From NCBI GenBank assembly GCA_038323375.1, contig JBBQGV010000022.1:4135-68134 (forward strand): a stretch of 64,000 nucleotides of DNA, written 5' to 3'. Below are positions 18,617 to 27,231 of the stretch, one piece after another. The translations under genes were made by a program, and so were the position numbers. Numbering within the stretch: the stretch's first letter is position 1; every line of letters begins with the position of its first letter. The stretch comes from JABWAJ01 sp038323375. Lineage in GTDB: Bacteria; Bacteroidota; Bacteroidia; Chitinophagales; Saprospiraceae. The notes under the pieces are model-generated. The model ran no database searches and was not told the DNA's origin. It saw only the letters and a program-made list of their open reading frames with translations.

Positions 18617-19771
18617 ATGAAAAGAGTTTTTTTAGACAACGCCGCAACCACTGCCCTTCACCCTAAAGTGATTGATGCAATGGTAGAGGCCATGGACGGG
18701 CGCTATGGCAACCCTTCTTCTATCCATGCGGAAGGCCGCGCTGCCCGGGCAGCATTAGAGCAGGCCCGAAAAACGGTAGCCCGGTTCATCGGTGCTTCCA
18801 TTGGCGAAGTTTTTTTCACATCAGGCGGGACGGAGTCGAACAATATGGCGCTCAAATGTGCCGTACGCGACCTCAGCGTGGTGCGCATCATCAGTTCGCC
18901 AACCGAACACCATTGCGTACTCCACTCTTTGGAAGCCATTGAACGCAGCGGGAAAGCGCGGATTGATTTTGTCAATATTGATGAAAAAGGGCATGTCGTA
19001 GTCCCGCATTTGGAAACACTCCTTCAGCAAGACGCCGGCAAAACACTGGTTTCACTGATGCATTCCAACAACGAGATCGGCTCAATGATTGATCTGTACG
19101 AAATCGCTGCGCTATGCCAACGCTACAATGCCTTGTTCCATACCGACACCGTACAAACGATGGGTTATTTCCCGATCAATGTTTCCCAAACGCCAATCAG
19201 TTTCCTCAGTGGTTCGGCACACAAATTTCATGGCCCGAAAGGCGTCGGCTTTATTTACATCAATAAGGAAAACATCGTGCGGCCCTTTGTGGACGGCGGT
19301 TCTCAGGAACGAAACATGCGCGGGGGTACGGAAAACTTCTACGGCATCATTGGCCTTGCCAAAGCACTGCAAATTGCCGGCGACAACATGGAGGCCAACT
19401 GCCGGCAAATCACCGAGGTGCGCAACTATTTTGCCGACCAGCTCCAGCAACACATCGAAGGCGTTCGGTTCAACGGCGATCCGTTTGAGCGGGGGCATTA
19501 TAAAGTGCTCAGCGCAAGTTTCCTGGCTTCGTCAAAGTCCGACCTGCTGCTGCTTAACTTAGATGTGGAAGGCATCAGCGCTTCCGGTGGCAGTGCATGC
19601 AGCTCGGGCGCCGATGCCGGCAGCCACGTCATTGCTGCGCTGGGGGGCGACACGACCAGAATAACGGTTCGATTTTCTTTTTCTGATTTGAATACGCGGG
19701 AAGAAGTTGATTTTGCAATCGAAAAACTGCGCAAGCTATTGCCCGCCACGAAGCAAATGGCCATCGTTTAG
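18617..19771 (+). CDS. Cysteine desulfurase (NifS/IscS family)
   Basis: A 384-residue PLP enzyme that takes sulfur from cysteine for Fe-S clusters or thio-cofactors. The N-terminus MKRVFLDNAATTALHP is typical; the PLP lysine is in SAHKFHGPKG (Lys203) and the catalytic cysteine is in GGSACSSGADAGSHV (Cys328). The GGTESNN loop that binds PLP phosphate is present. The ACSSG active loop is of the NifS/IscS group I type. No scaffold protein gene is beside it, so the dedicated pathway is not clear. Confidence 0.93.
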   Translation: MKRVFLDNAATTALHPKVIDAMVEAMDGRYGNPSSIHAEGRAARAALEQARKTVARFIGASIGEVFFTSGGTESNNMALKCAVRDLSVVRIISSPTEHHCVLHSLEAIERSGKARIDFVNIDEKGHVVVPHLETLLQQDAGKTLVSLMHSNNEIGSMIDLYEIAALCQRYNALFHTDTVQTMGYFPINVSQTPISFLSGSAHKFHGPKGVGFIYINKENIVRPFVDGGSQERNMRGGTENFYGIIGLAKALQIAGDNMEANCRQITEVRNYFADQLQQHIEGVRFNGDPFERGHYKVLSASFLASSKSDLLLLNLDVEGISASGGSACSSGADAGSHVIAALGGDTTRITVRFSFSDLNTREEVDFAIEKLRKLLPATKQMAIV

Positions 19772-20173
19772 GGTCTGTTTATTTATTTTTTTGATCAAAA
19801 AGGGCTTTTTTTTTGCCATTCACCCCTTTAAAAAGCACATTTTTTTTGGTCAAAAAAAATAAAAAAATCACAATTTCAACTAAAATACAAACACAATTAT
19901 TTGATTTTTAATTGCTTAATCAATAGATGCTGCATCAAAAGCATTTCACAACGACTCTTTTTTGTCTTTGTCCCATGCAAAATACTGTCGCATATTTGTA
20001 TCGTGAATGAGAGACAAGTGAGCTGGAAAGCAAAGCCAACAAAAAGATAAGTTGGCAAATAAGATTGACAATGTTCATGGGATTATAAAATTGGCCGGTG
20101 CAGATCGTCTCGACACCAACACTCCGGGACGATCGGCACACTTTTATCCGGCTCACAAAACGATTCGCGCCAA

Positions 20174-20207
20174 CAAAAAAAGAAGGCGAACGCTCTAACG
20201 TCCGCCT
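20174..20207 (-). terminator. Hairpin terminator read on the minus strand
   Basis: AGGCGAACG and CGTCCGCCT pair (one G-T or mismatch) around a 6-base loop, and the minus strand then has a run of T (CTTCTTTTTTT). It would end transcripts from the MarR-GNAT gene or from a small RNA in the spacer. Confidence 0.6.
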
Positions 20208-20406
20208 CCGAATTAGGTCACATTCATGGGATTATGTCGTCTTTGCGACGAGAGATTACAATTTTGTTCGATATTAGGTTAAAAGTAATTCCGATGATTA
20301 TGGTGCGAATTTATGCCAAGTATTTGTCATATTCAAAAAAATGACAAATAATTTTGGCAGAAATTTTCTGACGATTTGGATATGTTCATGGGATTATAAT
20401 GGAAAG

Positions 20407-20434
20407 AGCCGCGCCATCTAAGCGCGGCTTTTTT
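20407..20434 (+). terminator. Hairpin terminator read on the plus strand
   Basis: AGCCGCGC and GCGCGGCT form a perfect 8-bp stem with a 7-base loop followed by TTTTTATTTT. Its orientation fits a plus-strand transcript coming from the gene-poor region or from nifS, 636 bases upstream. Confidence 0.75.
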
Positions 20435-20467
20435 ATTTTCCATCTCAGACTTCGGTTTTAGAAAAAG

Positions 20468-21397
20468 TCACATCTGTTCATCGAAGAGCTCCTTTACATA
20501 AAAAGCTTCACAGGAATTATGTCCGGTGCTTCCAATCGGGCCGTCAATTTTCCGGAATCCCATACGCTGGTACAACAAATTTGCCTGCCACATGCGCGCA
20601 ACGGTTTCCAGATAACAGTACCGATAACCCAATTCCGCAGCTTTTTCTACACAAATCGCCAACAGGCGCTTGCCCAACCCAAGTCCGCGAACAGCCGGAT
20701 AAAAATACATTTTTTTCAGCTCACAGGTTCCGGCCTCACCGCCCGCCAATGCTGCCACTCCACCACAGCCCAAAATTTCTTCGCCTTTTGCAATCACATA
20801 AAAAGCAGAACTTGGTGCTTGGTATACTTCATACATGCGGTCTACTTCCGGGTCGAGGATGGAATAGCCCTCTCCTACTGCGCCGAATTCAGTCATCACA
20901 GCCCGGATAAGGCGGGCCACTTGTTCTTCATCTTTTTTTTCAATAGGCCGGATCACATAATCTGTCTGCTGACGGCTATGTTTCAGAGCTCTGGCGTACA
21001 AGCGCATCCCGTGAATAGCAGCTTCCCGTTCTGGATCATCCAAAAGCCGGAGCGCGGCAGCAACCTGATCGTCGGAACGGCAATTATTGCGTGTAACAGC
21101 AGCAAGACCCTGCTCTGTCAGGCTCAGGCATTTTTGGCGCTTATCATCCGGGCGGGGAATGATTTGTACATGCCCCTGATCCATGAGTTTGCTGACAATC
21201 CGGCTTATTGTAGATTTGTTCAACTGGATCAATTCGGATAATTCCATCATATTCAGCAGCTTGTGCTCATTCAGTTCAAATAGCACGTGGCATTCGGAAT
21301 AAGAAAAACCAGTCTCCTGGAACTGTCCATCCAGAATGTTCAGCTCCCGAACCAATTCGCGGGTATGCTGGCGAATATCATTGATTGTTTGTTGCAT
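20468..21397 (-). CDS. MarR-type regulator fused to GNAT acetyltransferase
   Basis: A 309-residue two-domain protein. Residues 1-145 are a MarR winged helix (SELIQLNKSTISRIVSKLMDQGHVQIIPRPDDKR is the recognition helix and wing). Residues 150-309 are a GNAT domain (YVIRPIEKKDEEQVARLI, then the acetyl-CoA loop VRGLGLGKRLL and LYQRMGFRKI). Such fusions are common in bacteria; ligand and acetylation target are usually unknown. The DNA-binding part probably controls its own gene and the divergent DUF5362 gene through the palindrome at 21431. Confidence 0.9.
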   Translation of the reverse strand: MQQTINDIRQHTRELVRELNILDGQFQETGFSYSECHVLFELNEHKLLNMMELSELIQLNKSTISRIVSKLMDQGHVQIIPRPDDKRQKCLSLTEQGLAAVTRNNCRSDDQVAAALRLLDDPEREAAIHGMRLYARALKHSRQQTDYVIRPIEKKDEEQVARLIRAVMTEFGAVGEGYSILDPEVDRMYEVYQAPSSAFYVIAKGEEILGCGGVAALAGGEAGTCELKKMYFYPAVRGLGLGKRLLAICVEKAAELGYRYCYLETVARMWQANLLYQRMGFRKIDGPIGSTGHNSCEAFYVKELFDEQM

Positions 21398-21430
21398 TTG
21401 AAGCTACTTAGTTGCGTAGATCAATTATTT

Positions 21431-21447
21431 AGTTGCAAGTTGCAACT
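21431..21447. promoter_or_regulatory. Candidate MarR operator palindrome
   Basis: AGTTGCAA-G-TTGCAACT is a perfect 8-bp inverted repeat about 35 bases upstream of the MarR-GNAT start; a further TTAGTTGC half-site lies about 20 bases closer to the gene. The spacing and symmetry fit a winged-helix dimer. It sits in the divergent region shared with the gene at 21561. Confidence 0.5.
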
Positions 21448-21560
21448 TTTTAAAATATCTTCATACAGGCACCAACAAAAAGCCTCGAAAAAATGATGGC
21501 TATTGCCGAATATGGCTTATTTTGCTTGGGAAAGTCAATTTTTCACAAAAAACATTCAAA

Positions 21561-22034
21561 ATGGAAAACCAAACTTTAATGGACAACTCCTTTGGAGAAG
21601 ACCTGCGCATCACGGATCGCATGAAAAGTATGATTGCTGAAATCGCCAAATGGGCCAAACTACTTTCGATTATTGGGTTCATCGGGATCGGGTTGATGGT
21701 TCTTATTGGCATCTTTGCCGGATCCATGATGGCTTTTATGGGAGATGCCATGGGCGCAGGCGCAGGCATTGGCGGTGGCTTTATCACCATTATTTACCTG
21801 CTCATGGCGGCGCTTTACTTTTTCCCGGTTCTTTATCTCTACCAATTTGCGTCCGGCGCAAAAAAGGCTCTGGCATCCGGAAGCGAGTCTGGAATAGAAG
21901 TGGCGTTTGAATCGCTGCGGAAGCACTACCGCTTCCTTGGAATCATGATGATTGTCATCTTGTCACTTTATGCCCTGTTTATTGTCATCGTCATCGCCGG
22001 CGCAGGTATGGGCTTAGGAAGCGGCATGTTCTAA
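21561..22034 (+). CDS. Small membrane protein, DUF5362-like
   Basis: A 157-residue protein from the ATG at 21561 (MENQTLMDNSFGEDL). It has three predicted TM segments: LLSIIGFIGIGLMVLIGIFAG, FITIIYLLMAALYFFPVLYLY and IMMIVILSLYALFIVIVIAGA. The charged N-terminal helix and the YLYQFASGAKKAL loop resemble DUF5362 proteins of Bacteroidota (from memory, not searched). Its stop overlaps the start of the next gene (TAATG), so the two are translationally coupled. Confidence 0.65.
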   Translation: MENQTLMDNSFGEDLRITDRMKSMIAEIAKWAKLLSIIGFIGIGLMVLIGIFAGSMMAFMGDAMGAGAGIGGGFITIIYLLMAALYFFPVLYLYQFASGAKKALASGSESGIEVAFESLRKHYRFLGIMMIVILSLYALFIVIVIAGAGMGLGSGMF

Positions 22035-22537
22035 TGAAAAAAATAGGCCTGCTCTCTGACACCCACAGTGATTTGGACGAAAGTATTTTCAACTACTTCG
22101 CCGAATGCGACGAAGTGTGGCACGCAGGCGATATTGGGAGCCTTCAGGTGACAGACCGCCTGGAGGCTTTCAAATTGTTGCGCGCAGTACATGGAAACAT
22201 TGATGGCAACGCCATTCGGGTACGTTACCCCGAAGACCTCCGGTTCAACTGCGAAGGCATGGATGTCTGGATCACCCACATTGGCGGCTATCCGGGGCGT
22301 TACAGCAAACGCGTGTCGGATCAGTTAAAGCTGAATCCGCCGGATTTATTCATCTGCGGGCATTCACACATCCTGAAAATTATGCCTGACAAAAAACACA
22401 ACCTTTTGCACATCAATCCGGGCGCTTGCGGCAATCACGGTTTTCACGTCATGAAAACTATCGTCCGGTTTGCGATTGATGCGGGGAAGATCCGGGATAT
22501 GGAGGTGGTGGAATTGGGGAAACGGGGCGCTCTTTAG
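22034..22537 (+). CDS. YfcE/MJ0936-type metallophosphoesterase
   Basis: A 167-residue protein with all the calcineurin-like metal motifs: GLLSDTHSD (D-x-H), WHAGDIGS (GD), AVHGNID (GN[H/D]) and ICGHSHI (GHSH), plus a late HINPGACGNHG. The family hydrolyses phosphodiesters, usually as a small soluble enzyme; the physiological substrate is unclear. Its stop codon TAG (22535-22537) is the first triplet of a palindromic repeat. Confidence 0.9.
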   Translation: MKKIGLLSDTHSDLDESIFNYFAECDEVWHAGDIGSLQVTDRLEAFKLLRAVHGNIDGNAIRVRYPEDLRFNCEGMDVWITHIGGYPGRYSKRVSDQLKLNPPDLFICGHSHILKIMPDKKHNLLHINPGACGNHGFHVMKTIVRFAIDAGKIRDMEVVELGKRGAL

Positions 22538-22658
22538 TGTCTGTCTTTATAGTCCGATAGCTACGTTACACGAAGGTCAGGAAACCGTCATTTACGCGAG
22601 TAAACTCCCATTTCCTGACCTTCGCGTGCCTTGCTTTCGAACGCTAAAGCTCAGACAC
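22535..22658. repeat. Palindromic dispersed repeat, TAGTGTCTGTC family, copy 2
   Basis: It starts TAGTGTCTGTCTTTATAG and ends CTAAAGCTCAGACAC, an inverted pair. The inner arms GAAGGTCAGGAAA and TTTCCTGACCTTC are a perfect 13-bp stem. The loop between the arms (GTCATTTACGCGAGTAAACTC) is nearly the same as in the copy at 26999, while the arms differ. It lies between two convergent genes and could serve as a terminator for both. Confidence 0.8.
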
Positions 22659-22674
22659 GGCTTAAAAACTTAGC

Positions 22675-24393
22675 TCAATCCCCCCGCGCGTCATCATCCG
22701 GGTTCCGAAAATCCCCTACTCCATGCAACCTTCCATCCGGCAATTTCAAAATGGCTTTGATGACGGCAATCCTTTCTACTTCCTGGAAATGGTGGCCCAT
22801 ACCTTCAAGCACCTGGCGGGTAGCCTCGTTGAACGTGCCACGCTCCGTCATAATGAGGTCGGGCAGCCATTGGTGGTGAAACCGCCCGGCATTGACCGCT
22901 TTTTCGAGATCCATGCCAAATTCGGCAACGTTCAGAAAGACCTGAAAAACGGTGGTGATGATGGTGGAACCGCCCGGCGTGCCGAGCACCATAAAGAGTT
23001 TTCCGTCTTTTTCCACGATGGTAGGCGTCATCGAACTGAGCATGCGTTTGTTCGGCTGGATGGCATTGGCTTCCGCGCCAACTAAGCCAAATTGGTTGGG
23101 AACGCCAGGTTTGACGCTAAAATCGTCCATTTCATTATTGAGAAAAAACCCGGCACCATCTACCCAGACTTTACAACCGTAATTGGAATTGAGCGTGGTG
23201 GTCACCGAAACCGCGTTGTCATCTGCATCCACCACAGAGGTATGTTCCGTTTCAAAACTTTCTATAGCTATTTTGAAATTGCCGGCGCCTACGGCTTCGC
23301 TGCTGGTTGCTTTGGACGCATTAAAATCCCCCATTCGCTTCAACAAATAGCGGTCGTTGAGCAGGGAATCAATCGGAACCGGGAAAAAGTCGCTGTCGCC
23401 CAGATATTGGGAACGATCGGCGTATACGCGCCGCGAAGCTTCGACCATCACATGCACGGCTTCTTTCGACTGAAAGCCCCATTGCTTTAAGGGATAAGGT
23501 TCTACCATTTTTAGCAATTGGAGCAACGCAACGCCGCCGCTTGACGAAGGCGGCATAGAAATAACTTTATAGTCTTTGTATTTACCAATCAATGGTTTAC
23601 GCCATTTCGATTCGTAGTTTTCAAGATCCTTGTGCGAAACTATGCCGCCGCCGCTTTGCATCTCAGCTACAATCTCGTTGGCGGTTTCGCCTGCATAAAA
23701 CCCGGCCAACCCTTTATCGCGAATCAACCGGAGCGTTCGCGCCAGCTCTTTTTGTACCAGCAGATCATCTGCTTTCCAGTTGTCTTTCAGAAAAGGATTG
23801 GGCTGCGCGTTGAATTTGCGGAAAGCGGGCTGAAAGCTATTCAGGCGGTCAGCTTCGGCGCTGCTGACGGGGAACCCTGCTTCTGCAAGGCGAATGGCAG
23901 GTTCTACGAGTTTTTTAAAGTCCAATTTACCGTATTTCTGATGCGCTGCGATTAACCCGGCCACCGTTCCGGGCGTACCCGCAGCGAGGTGTCCATCGGT
24001 ACTGAGCCCTTTGATGACCCCCCCAAGGCTGTCTAAATACAGGTCACGGTGGGCGCTTGCGGGCGCTTTTTCGCGGTAGTCCAAGGCATCCGTTGTTCCA
24101 TTTCCCAGGCGAAGAACCATAAACCCGCCGCCGCCAAGGTTCCCGGCGCGGGGGAAAACGACGGCCATCGCAAAATGAACAGCAATGGTGGCATCCACTG
24201 CATTCCCACCCTGTTCCAATACGTCGAGTCCGGCTCGGGTCGCCAATGCATGCGGCGTCACAACCATTGAATTTGCGGCAACGGCACTTTTTTGGGGAAC
24301 GTACTGGTTCGTAACCCCGGGTAAAGCGCGCTGGCAGGCGCAGGCCATTCCTAAAACAGCCCCTAAAATCAAAATACTTCTTGCGAATTTCAT
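22675..24393 (-). CDS. ggt: Gamma-glutamyltransferase (glutathione hydrolase), lipoprotein
   Basis: A 572-residue enzyme if started at 24393, which gives a lipoprotein signal (MKFARSILILGAVLGMACAC); the in-frame ATG at 24417 is an alternative. The Ntn-hydrolase fold is evident: the ATRAGLDVLEQGGNAVDATIA start, NLGGGGFMVLRL, the nucleophile Thr in ETEHTSVVDADDNAVSVTTT (cleavage site before the Thr of HTS), and PPSSSGGVALLQLL and PGGSTIITTV of the mature subunit. It cleaves the gamma-glutamyl bond of glutathione in the periplasm after self-cleavage. Length is normal. Confidence 0.93.
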   Translation of the reverse strand: MKFARSILILGAVLGMACACQRALPGVTNQYVPQKSAVAANSMVVTPHALATRAGLDVLEQGGNAVDATIAVHFAMAVVFPRAGNLGGGGFMVLRLGNGTTDALDYREKAPASAHRDLYLDSLGGVIKGLSTDGHLAAGTPGTVAGLIAAHQKYGKLDFKKLVEPAIRLAEAGFPVSSAEADRLNSFQPAFRKFNAQPNPFLKDNWKADDLLVQKELARTLRLIRDKGLAGFYAGETANEIVAEMQSGGGIVSHKDLENYESKWRKPLIGKYKDYKVISMPPSSSGGVALLQLLKMVEPYPLKQWGFQSKEAVHVMVEASRRVYADRSQYLGDSDFFPVPIDSLLNDRYLLKRMGDFNASKATSSEAVGAGNFKIAIESFETEHTSVVDADDNAVSVTTTLNSNYGCKVWVDGAGFFLNNEMDDFSVKPGVPNQFGLVGAEANAIQPNKRMLSSMTPTIVEKDGKLFMVLGTPGGSTIITTVFQVFLNVAEFGMDLEKAVNAGRFHHQWLPDLIMTERGTFNEATRQVLEGMGHHFQEVERIAVIKAILKLPDGRLHGVGDFRNPDDDARGD

Positions 24394-24435
24394 TTTTGGT
24401 ATGATAGTTGATTTCATAATACAAATGATTGCGGG

Positions 24436-24590
24436 GTTGTGTAATAAGGTGCAAGGTGCAAGACTTGTCTCGCTAAGCGGGAAGGCAAGAGGCAATAATT
24501 TCGCGAGGTCGTTCTGTTTGTTTCCGTAAACATGAAGCATTGCAAAACAAAATTGCCTATTGCTCCTTGCCCTTTGCCTCTTTACACAAC
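24436..24590. repeat. Imperfect palindromic element upstream of ggt
   Basis: GTTGTGTAATAAGGTGCAAGG at the left pairs imperfectly with the right end (CTTTGCCTCTTTACACAAC), and the interior has GGCAAGAGGCAATAATTT against AAATTGCCTATTGCTCC. It covers part of the 454-base gap between the divergent ggt and TonB-receptor genes. The rest of that gap, to 24847, contains a CATTCC/GGAATG hairpin near 24804 and no gene. Confidence 0.45.
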
Positions 24591-24847
24591 TCCGTGTGCA
24601 AGTTTGCAGCAATTTAGCAATCTGAGATCAGACTATCTACATAAAAAATCAAGGAGTGCGGCAGCCTCAACACTGAACGAAGGGGCAGGCAGTGAGAAAA
24701 TGGGAACCTCGTTATAAAACTTTGCTTTGGCCGCACTCTTTTTATTCCTTCTTTATTGCACTTCATTCGGGTTTATCTGCGCTTCGGTACGGATTATTTG
24801 CATTCCACTTGCGGAATGTTGCATTTTGTGGGCATGTTCATAAAAAC

Positions 24848-27001
24848 ATGGTTTACATGAGACTGCCGTTAACCCTTATGTTGATACTTTATTGCCTCCG
24901 GCTGATCTCGCAAACCGGAACGCTTTCCGGATCCGTGAAAAGTACGGATGGAGCGCCGGTCATCGGTGCCAATGTTTTTCTCAAAGACACCTACGACGGC
25001 GCTTCTACAGATGGCGAAGGCAATTTCATCTTCACAACTGACGCAACCGGCGCGCAAGTGCTGAGCATTTCCTGCATCGGGTATGAAAATCACGAACAGC
25101 CGGTTACCCTGACGAGCGAAATACTCGAAGTTCACATTCGTATTTTACCTGCGGCGACCGAACTCGACGCAGTTGTCATCACCGCAGGCGCTTTTGAAGC
25201 CAGCGATGAACGCAAAGCCGTGGTGTTGCGGCCACTCGATATTGTTACGACTGCGGGCGCGCTCGCCGATATTGCAGGCGCAATGAACACGTTACCCGGC
25301 ACTCAAATTGTGGGCGAAGAAGGCAAAATTTTTGTACGTGGCGGCGCTGCCCACGAAACCCGCACATTCATTGACGGCCTGAATGTGCAGAACCCATACA
25401 GCAGCACGGTGCCCAACATCCCGGCGCGCGGTCGTTTTTCGCCTTTCCTGTTTAAAGGTACCACCTTTAGTACGGGCGGTTATTCGGCAGAATACGGCCA
25501 GGCTTTGTCATCCGCGTTGCTGCTCGAAACGCAGGATGTTGCGCCAGAAACTGTCACCGGTATTTCCCTAATGACGGTTGGCCTTGGGCTTTCGCATACG
25601 CAAAACTTAGGCAAAGCTTCCATTGCCCTTTCGGGCGATTATACCAACCTCGCGCCTTATACGCTGCTGGTGAAACAGAACATTGAGTGGGTCCGGCCTT
25701 TTCAGGGATTGGGCGGGCAATTGGTGTTTCGCTACAAAACCTCGGATACAGGTATTTTGAAAGTACAAGCCAGCGGCAGCGGCAACGGTTTCACCATGCA
25801 GTATCCCGATGCAACTCGTGTAGACCAGCGAAATGAACTGACCTTGAACAACGAAAACTACTTCGCCAATGCATCCTGGAAAGAAATTGTCGGCGAAAAC
25901 TGGACTTTTTTCGCAGGTGCGGCGCTGTCTCAAAATACCGACGACGTCCAAAGTACTTTTGGCCTGCATAGCCGCGAAACCGCTGCTCAAGGTAAAATGA
26001 CGCTCAAATATTCGGGCAAAGACATCAGCGTGAAATTTGGCGGCGAATACTGGGGCAGTCGTTTTGAAGAAAGCTTTCAGGAAGAAACGGGTGCCCTTTA
26101 CGAAACGAACCTGAATGACGATTACAGTGCCGTTTTTGCAGAATCAGAAGCGAGTATATCACCCAAACTTGCGCTGCGTGCCGGGTTACGGCTGGAATAC
26201 AGCGCTTTGATTCAAGACTGGAGCTTAGCGCCCCGTTTGTCGGCAGCCTTCAAAACCGGCGATCACAGCCAAGTTTCGCTGGCGTATGGTACGTTTTACC
26301 AGAAGCCCGAAAATAACTTATTGCGCTACAATACGAACATTCGCTTTGAACGCGCAGCGCACTATATCCTTAACTATCAATACATGCACAACCGCCGGAC
26401 TTTTCGGGTAGAGGGTTATTATAAAGGTTATAAAGATTTGATTCAGTTTGCTGAAAATCAGGCTACGCAAAGCAATAACGAAGGTTATGGAGATGCCTGG
26501 GGAATGGACGTTTTCTACCGGGATCAAAAAAGTATTCAATACGGCGATTTCTGGATTTCGTACTCTTTTCTGGATACAAAAAGGAAATACCTTGGCTTCC
26601 CCATTGCGGCTACTCCAAGTTTTGCGTCCCGGCATAATTTTGCAGTGGTATATAAGCACTGGATCCAGCGCCTCACGACTTCAATCGGGTTTACCTATTC
26701 GCATTCAAGTCCCCGCCCTTACGACGATCCAAACCAAGACGGTTTCATGGCTGGGCGAACCTCCCCTTACAACGACCTGAGTTTCAACGCGAGCTACCTG
26801 ACCCATATCTTCAGCAATTTCACGATCCTTTATATTGCGGTGAACAATCTGCCGGGCTTCAACAATACGTTCGGGCAGCAGTTCAGCAATACGCCCGATG
26901 CAGAAGGTAATTTTACCGGAATCGCAGTAAGACCGCCTGCAAAGCGCTTCTTTTTTGTGGGGTTGTTCATTTCGATCGGAGAAAAATTTGGCGGCATTTA
27001 G
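24848..27001 (+). CDS. TonB-dependent outer-membrane receptor
   Basis: A 717-residue receptor from the ATG at 24848 (a second ATG three codons on is equally likely); the upstream open frame is not credible. After a signal peptide (ending LRLISQ) comes a carboxypeptidase-regulatory-like domain (GTLSGSVKSTDGAPVIGANV, TDGEGNFIF), a plug domain (LDAVVITAGAFEASDERKA, GEEGKIFVRGGAAHETRTFI) and a 22-strand-type barrel ending with aromatic AKRFFFVGLFISI. The substrate is unknown. It is followed by a TPR protein and a LytS/LytTR pair. Its stop codon is the first triplet of a palindromic repeat. Confidence 0.9.
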   Translation: MVYMRLPLTLMLILYCLRLISQTGTLSGSVKSTDGAPVIGANVFLKDTYDGASTDGEGNFIFTTDATGAQVLSISCIGYENHEQPVTLTSEILEVHIRILPAATELDAVVITAGAFEASDERKAVVLRPLDIVTTAGALADIAGAMNTLPGTQIVGEEGKIFVRGGAAHETRTFIDGLNVQNPYSSTVPNIPARGRFSPFLFKGTTFSTGGYSAEYGQALSSALLLETQDVAPETVTGISLMTVGLGLSHTQNLGKASIALSGDYTNLAPYTLLVKQNIEWVRPFQGLGGQLVFRYKTSDTGILKVQASGSGNGFTMQYPDATRVDQRNELTLNNENYFANASWKEIVGENWTFFAGAALSQNTDDVQSTFGLHSRETAAQGKMTLKYSGKDISVKFGGEYWGSRFEESFQEETGALYETNLNDDYSAVFAESEASISPKLALRAGLRLEYSALIQDWSLAPRLSAAFKTGDHSQVSLAYGTFYQKPENNLLRYNTNIRFERAAHYILNYQYMHNRRTFRVEGYYKGYKDLIQFAENQATQSNNEGYGDAWGMDVFYRDQKSIQYGDFWISYSFLDTKRKYLGFPIAATPSFASRHNFAVVYKHWIQRLTTSIGFTYSHSSPRPYDDPNQDGFMAGRTSPYNDLSFNASYLTHIFSNFTILYIAVNNLPGFNNTFGQQFSNTPDAEGNFTGIAVRPPAKRFFFVGLFISIGEKFGGI

Positions 27002-27123
27002 TGTCTGTCTTTATAGTCCGGTAGCTGCGTTATGCTCAACCCCAAAAACGGTCAATTACGCGAGTAAGCTCCCATTTTTGGGGTCTTCGCATGCCTTGCT
27101 CTCGAACTCTAAAGAACAGACAC
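26999..27123. repeat. Palindromic dispersed repeat, TAGTGTCTGTC family, copy 3
   Basis: Starts TAGTGTCTGTCTTTATAG and ends CTAAAGAACAGACAC. The stem arms ACCCCAAAAA and TTTTTGGGGT are complementary but different in sequence from those in the copy at 22535, while the loop (GTCAATTACGCGAGTAAGCTC) is shared. The leading TAG is the stop codon of the TonB receptor. Confidence 0.8.
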
Positions 27124-27211
27124 CCGGCTACTTTTTGATAGCTGCGTTGTAGACACCCGGCTACTTTTTGATAGCTGCGTTATGCTCAACCCCAAAAACG
27201 GTCAATTACTT
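27118..27211 (+). repeat. Tandem 33-bp units plus a partial repeat copy
   Basis: A 33-base unit beginning AGACACCCGGCTACTTTTTG occurs at 27118 and 27151, and the second runs into TGCTCAACCCCAAAAACGGT, a direct copy of bases from about 27030. This suggests slippage or nested insertion within the repeat. The next gene starts 21 bases later. Confidence 0.75.
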
Positions 27212-27231
27212 TATTACAAAATAATATAAAC

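Larger units (their letters stand above)
19772..20467. other. Gene-poor 696-base region with repeated motif and two hairpin terminators
   Basis: No credible coding frame is present. The first 150 bases are very AT-rich with an inverted T-rich/A-rich pair (TTTTTTTGATCAAAAA and GGTCAAAAAAAATAAAA), probably the end of the nifS transcript. Then three copies of TTCATGGGATTAT occur at 20074, 20223 and 20385 (149 and 162 bases apart). Two hairpin terminators on opposite strands lie at 20174-20207 and 20407-20434. A small palindrome TGTCAT...ATGACA is at about 20326-20347. A small RNA gene is possible but not shown. Confidence 0.55.

Noticed and set aside
19935..20156. Minus-strand 73-codon frame in the gene-poor region
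   Set aside because: Hydrophobic-basic mix, no start signal, and it overlaps a repeated motif.
24692..24847. Upstream part of the TonB-receptor frame
   Set aside because: No signal peptide or family match before the MVYMRLPLTLM start.
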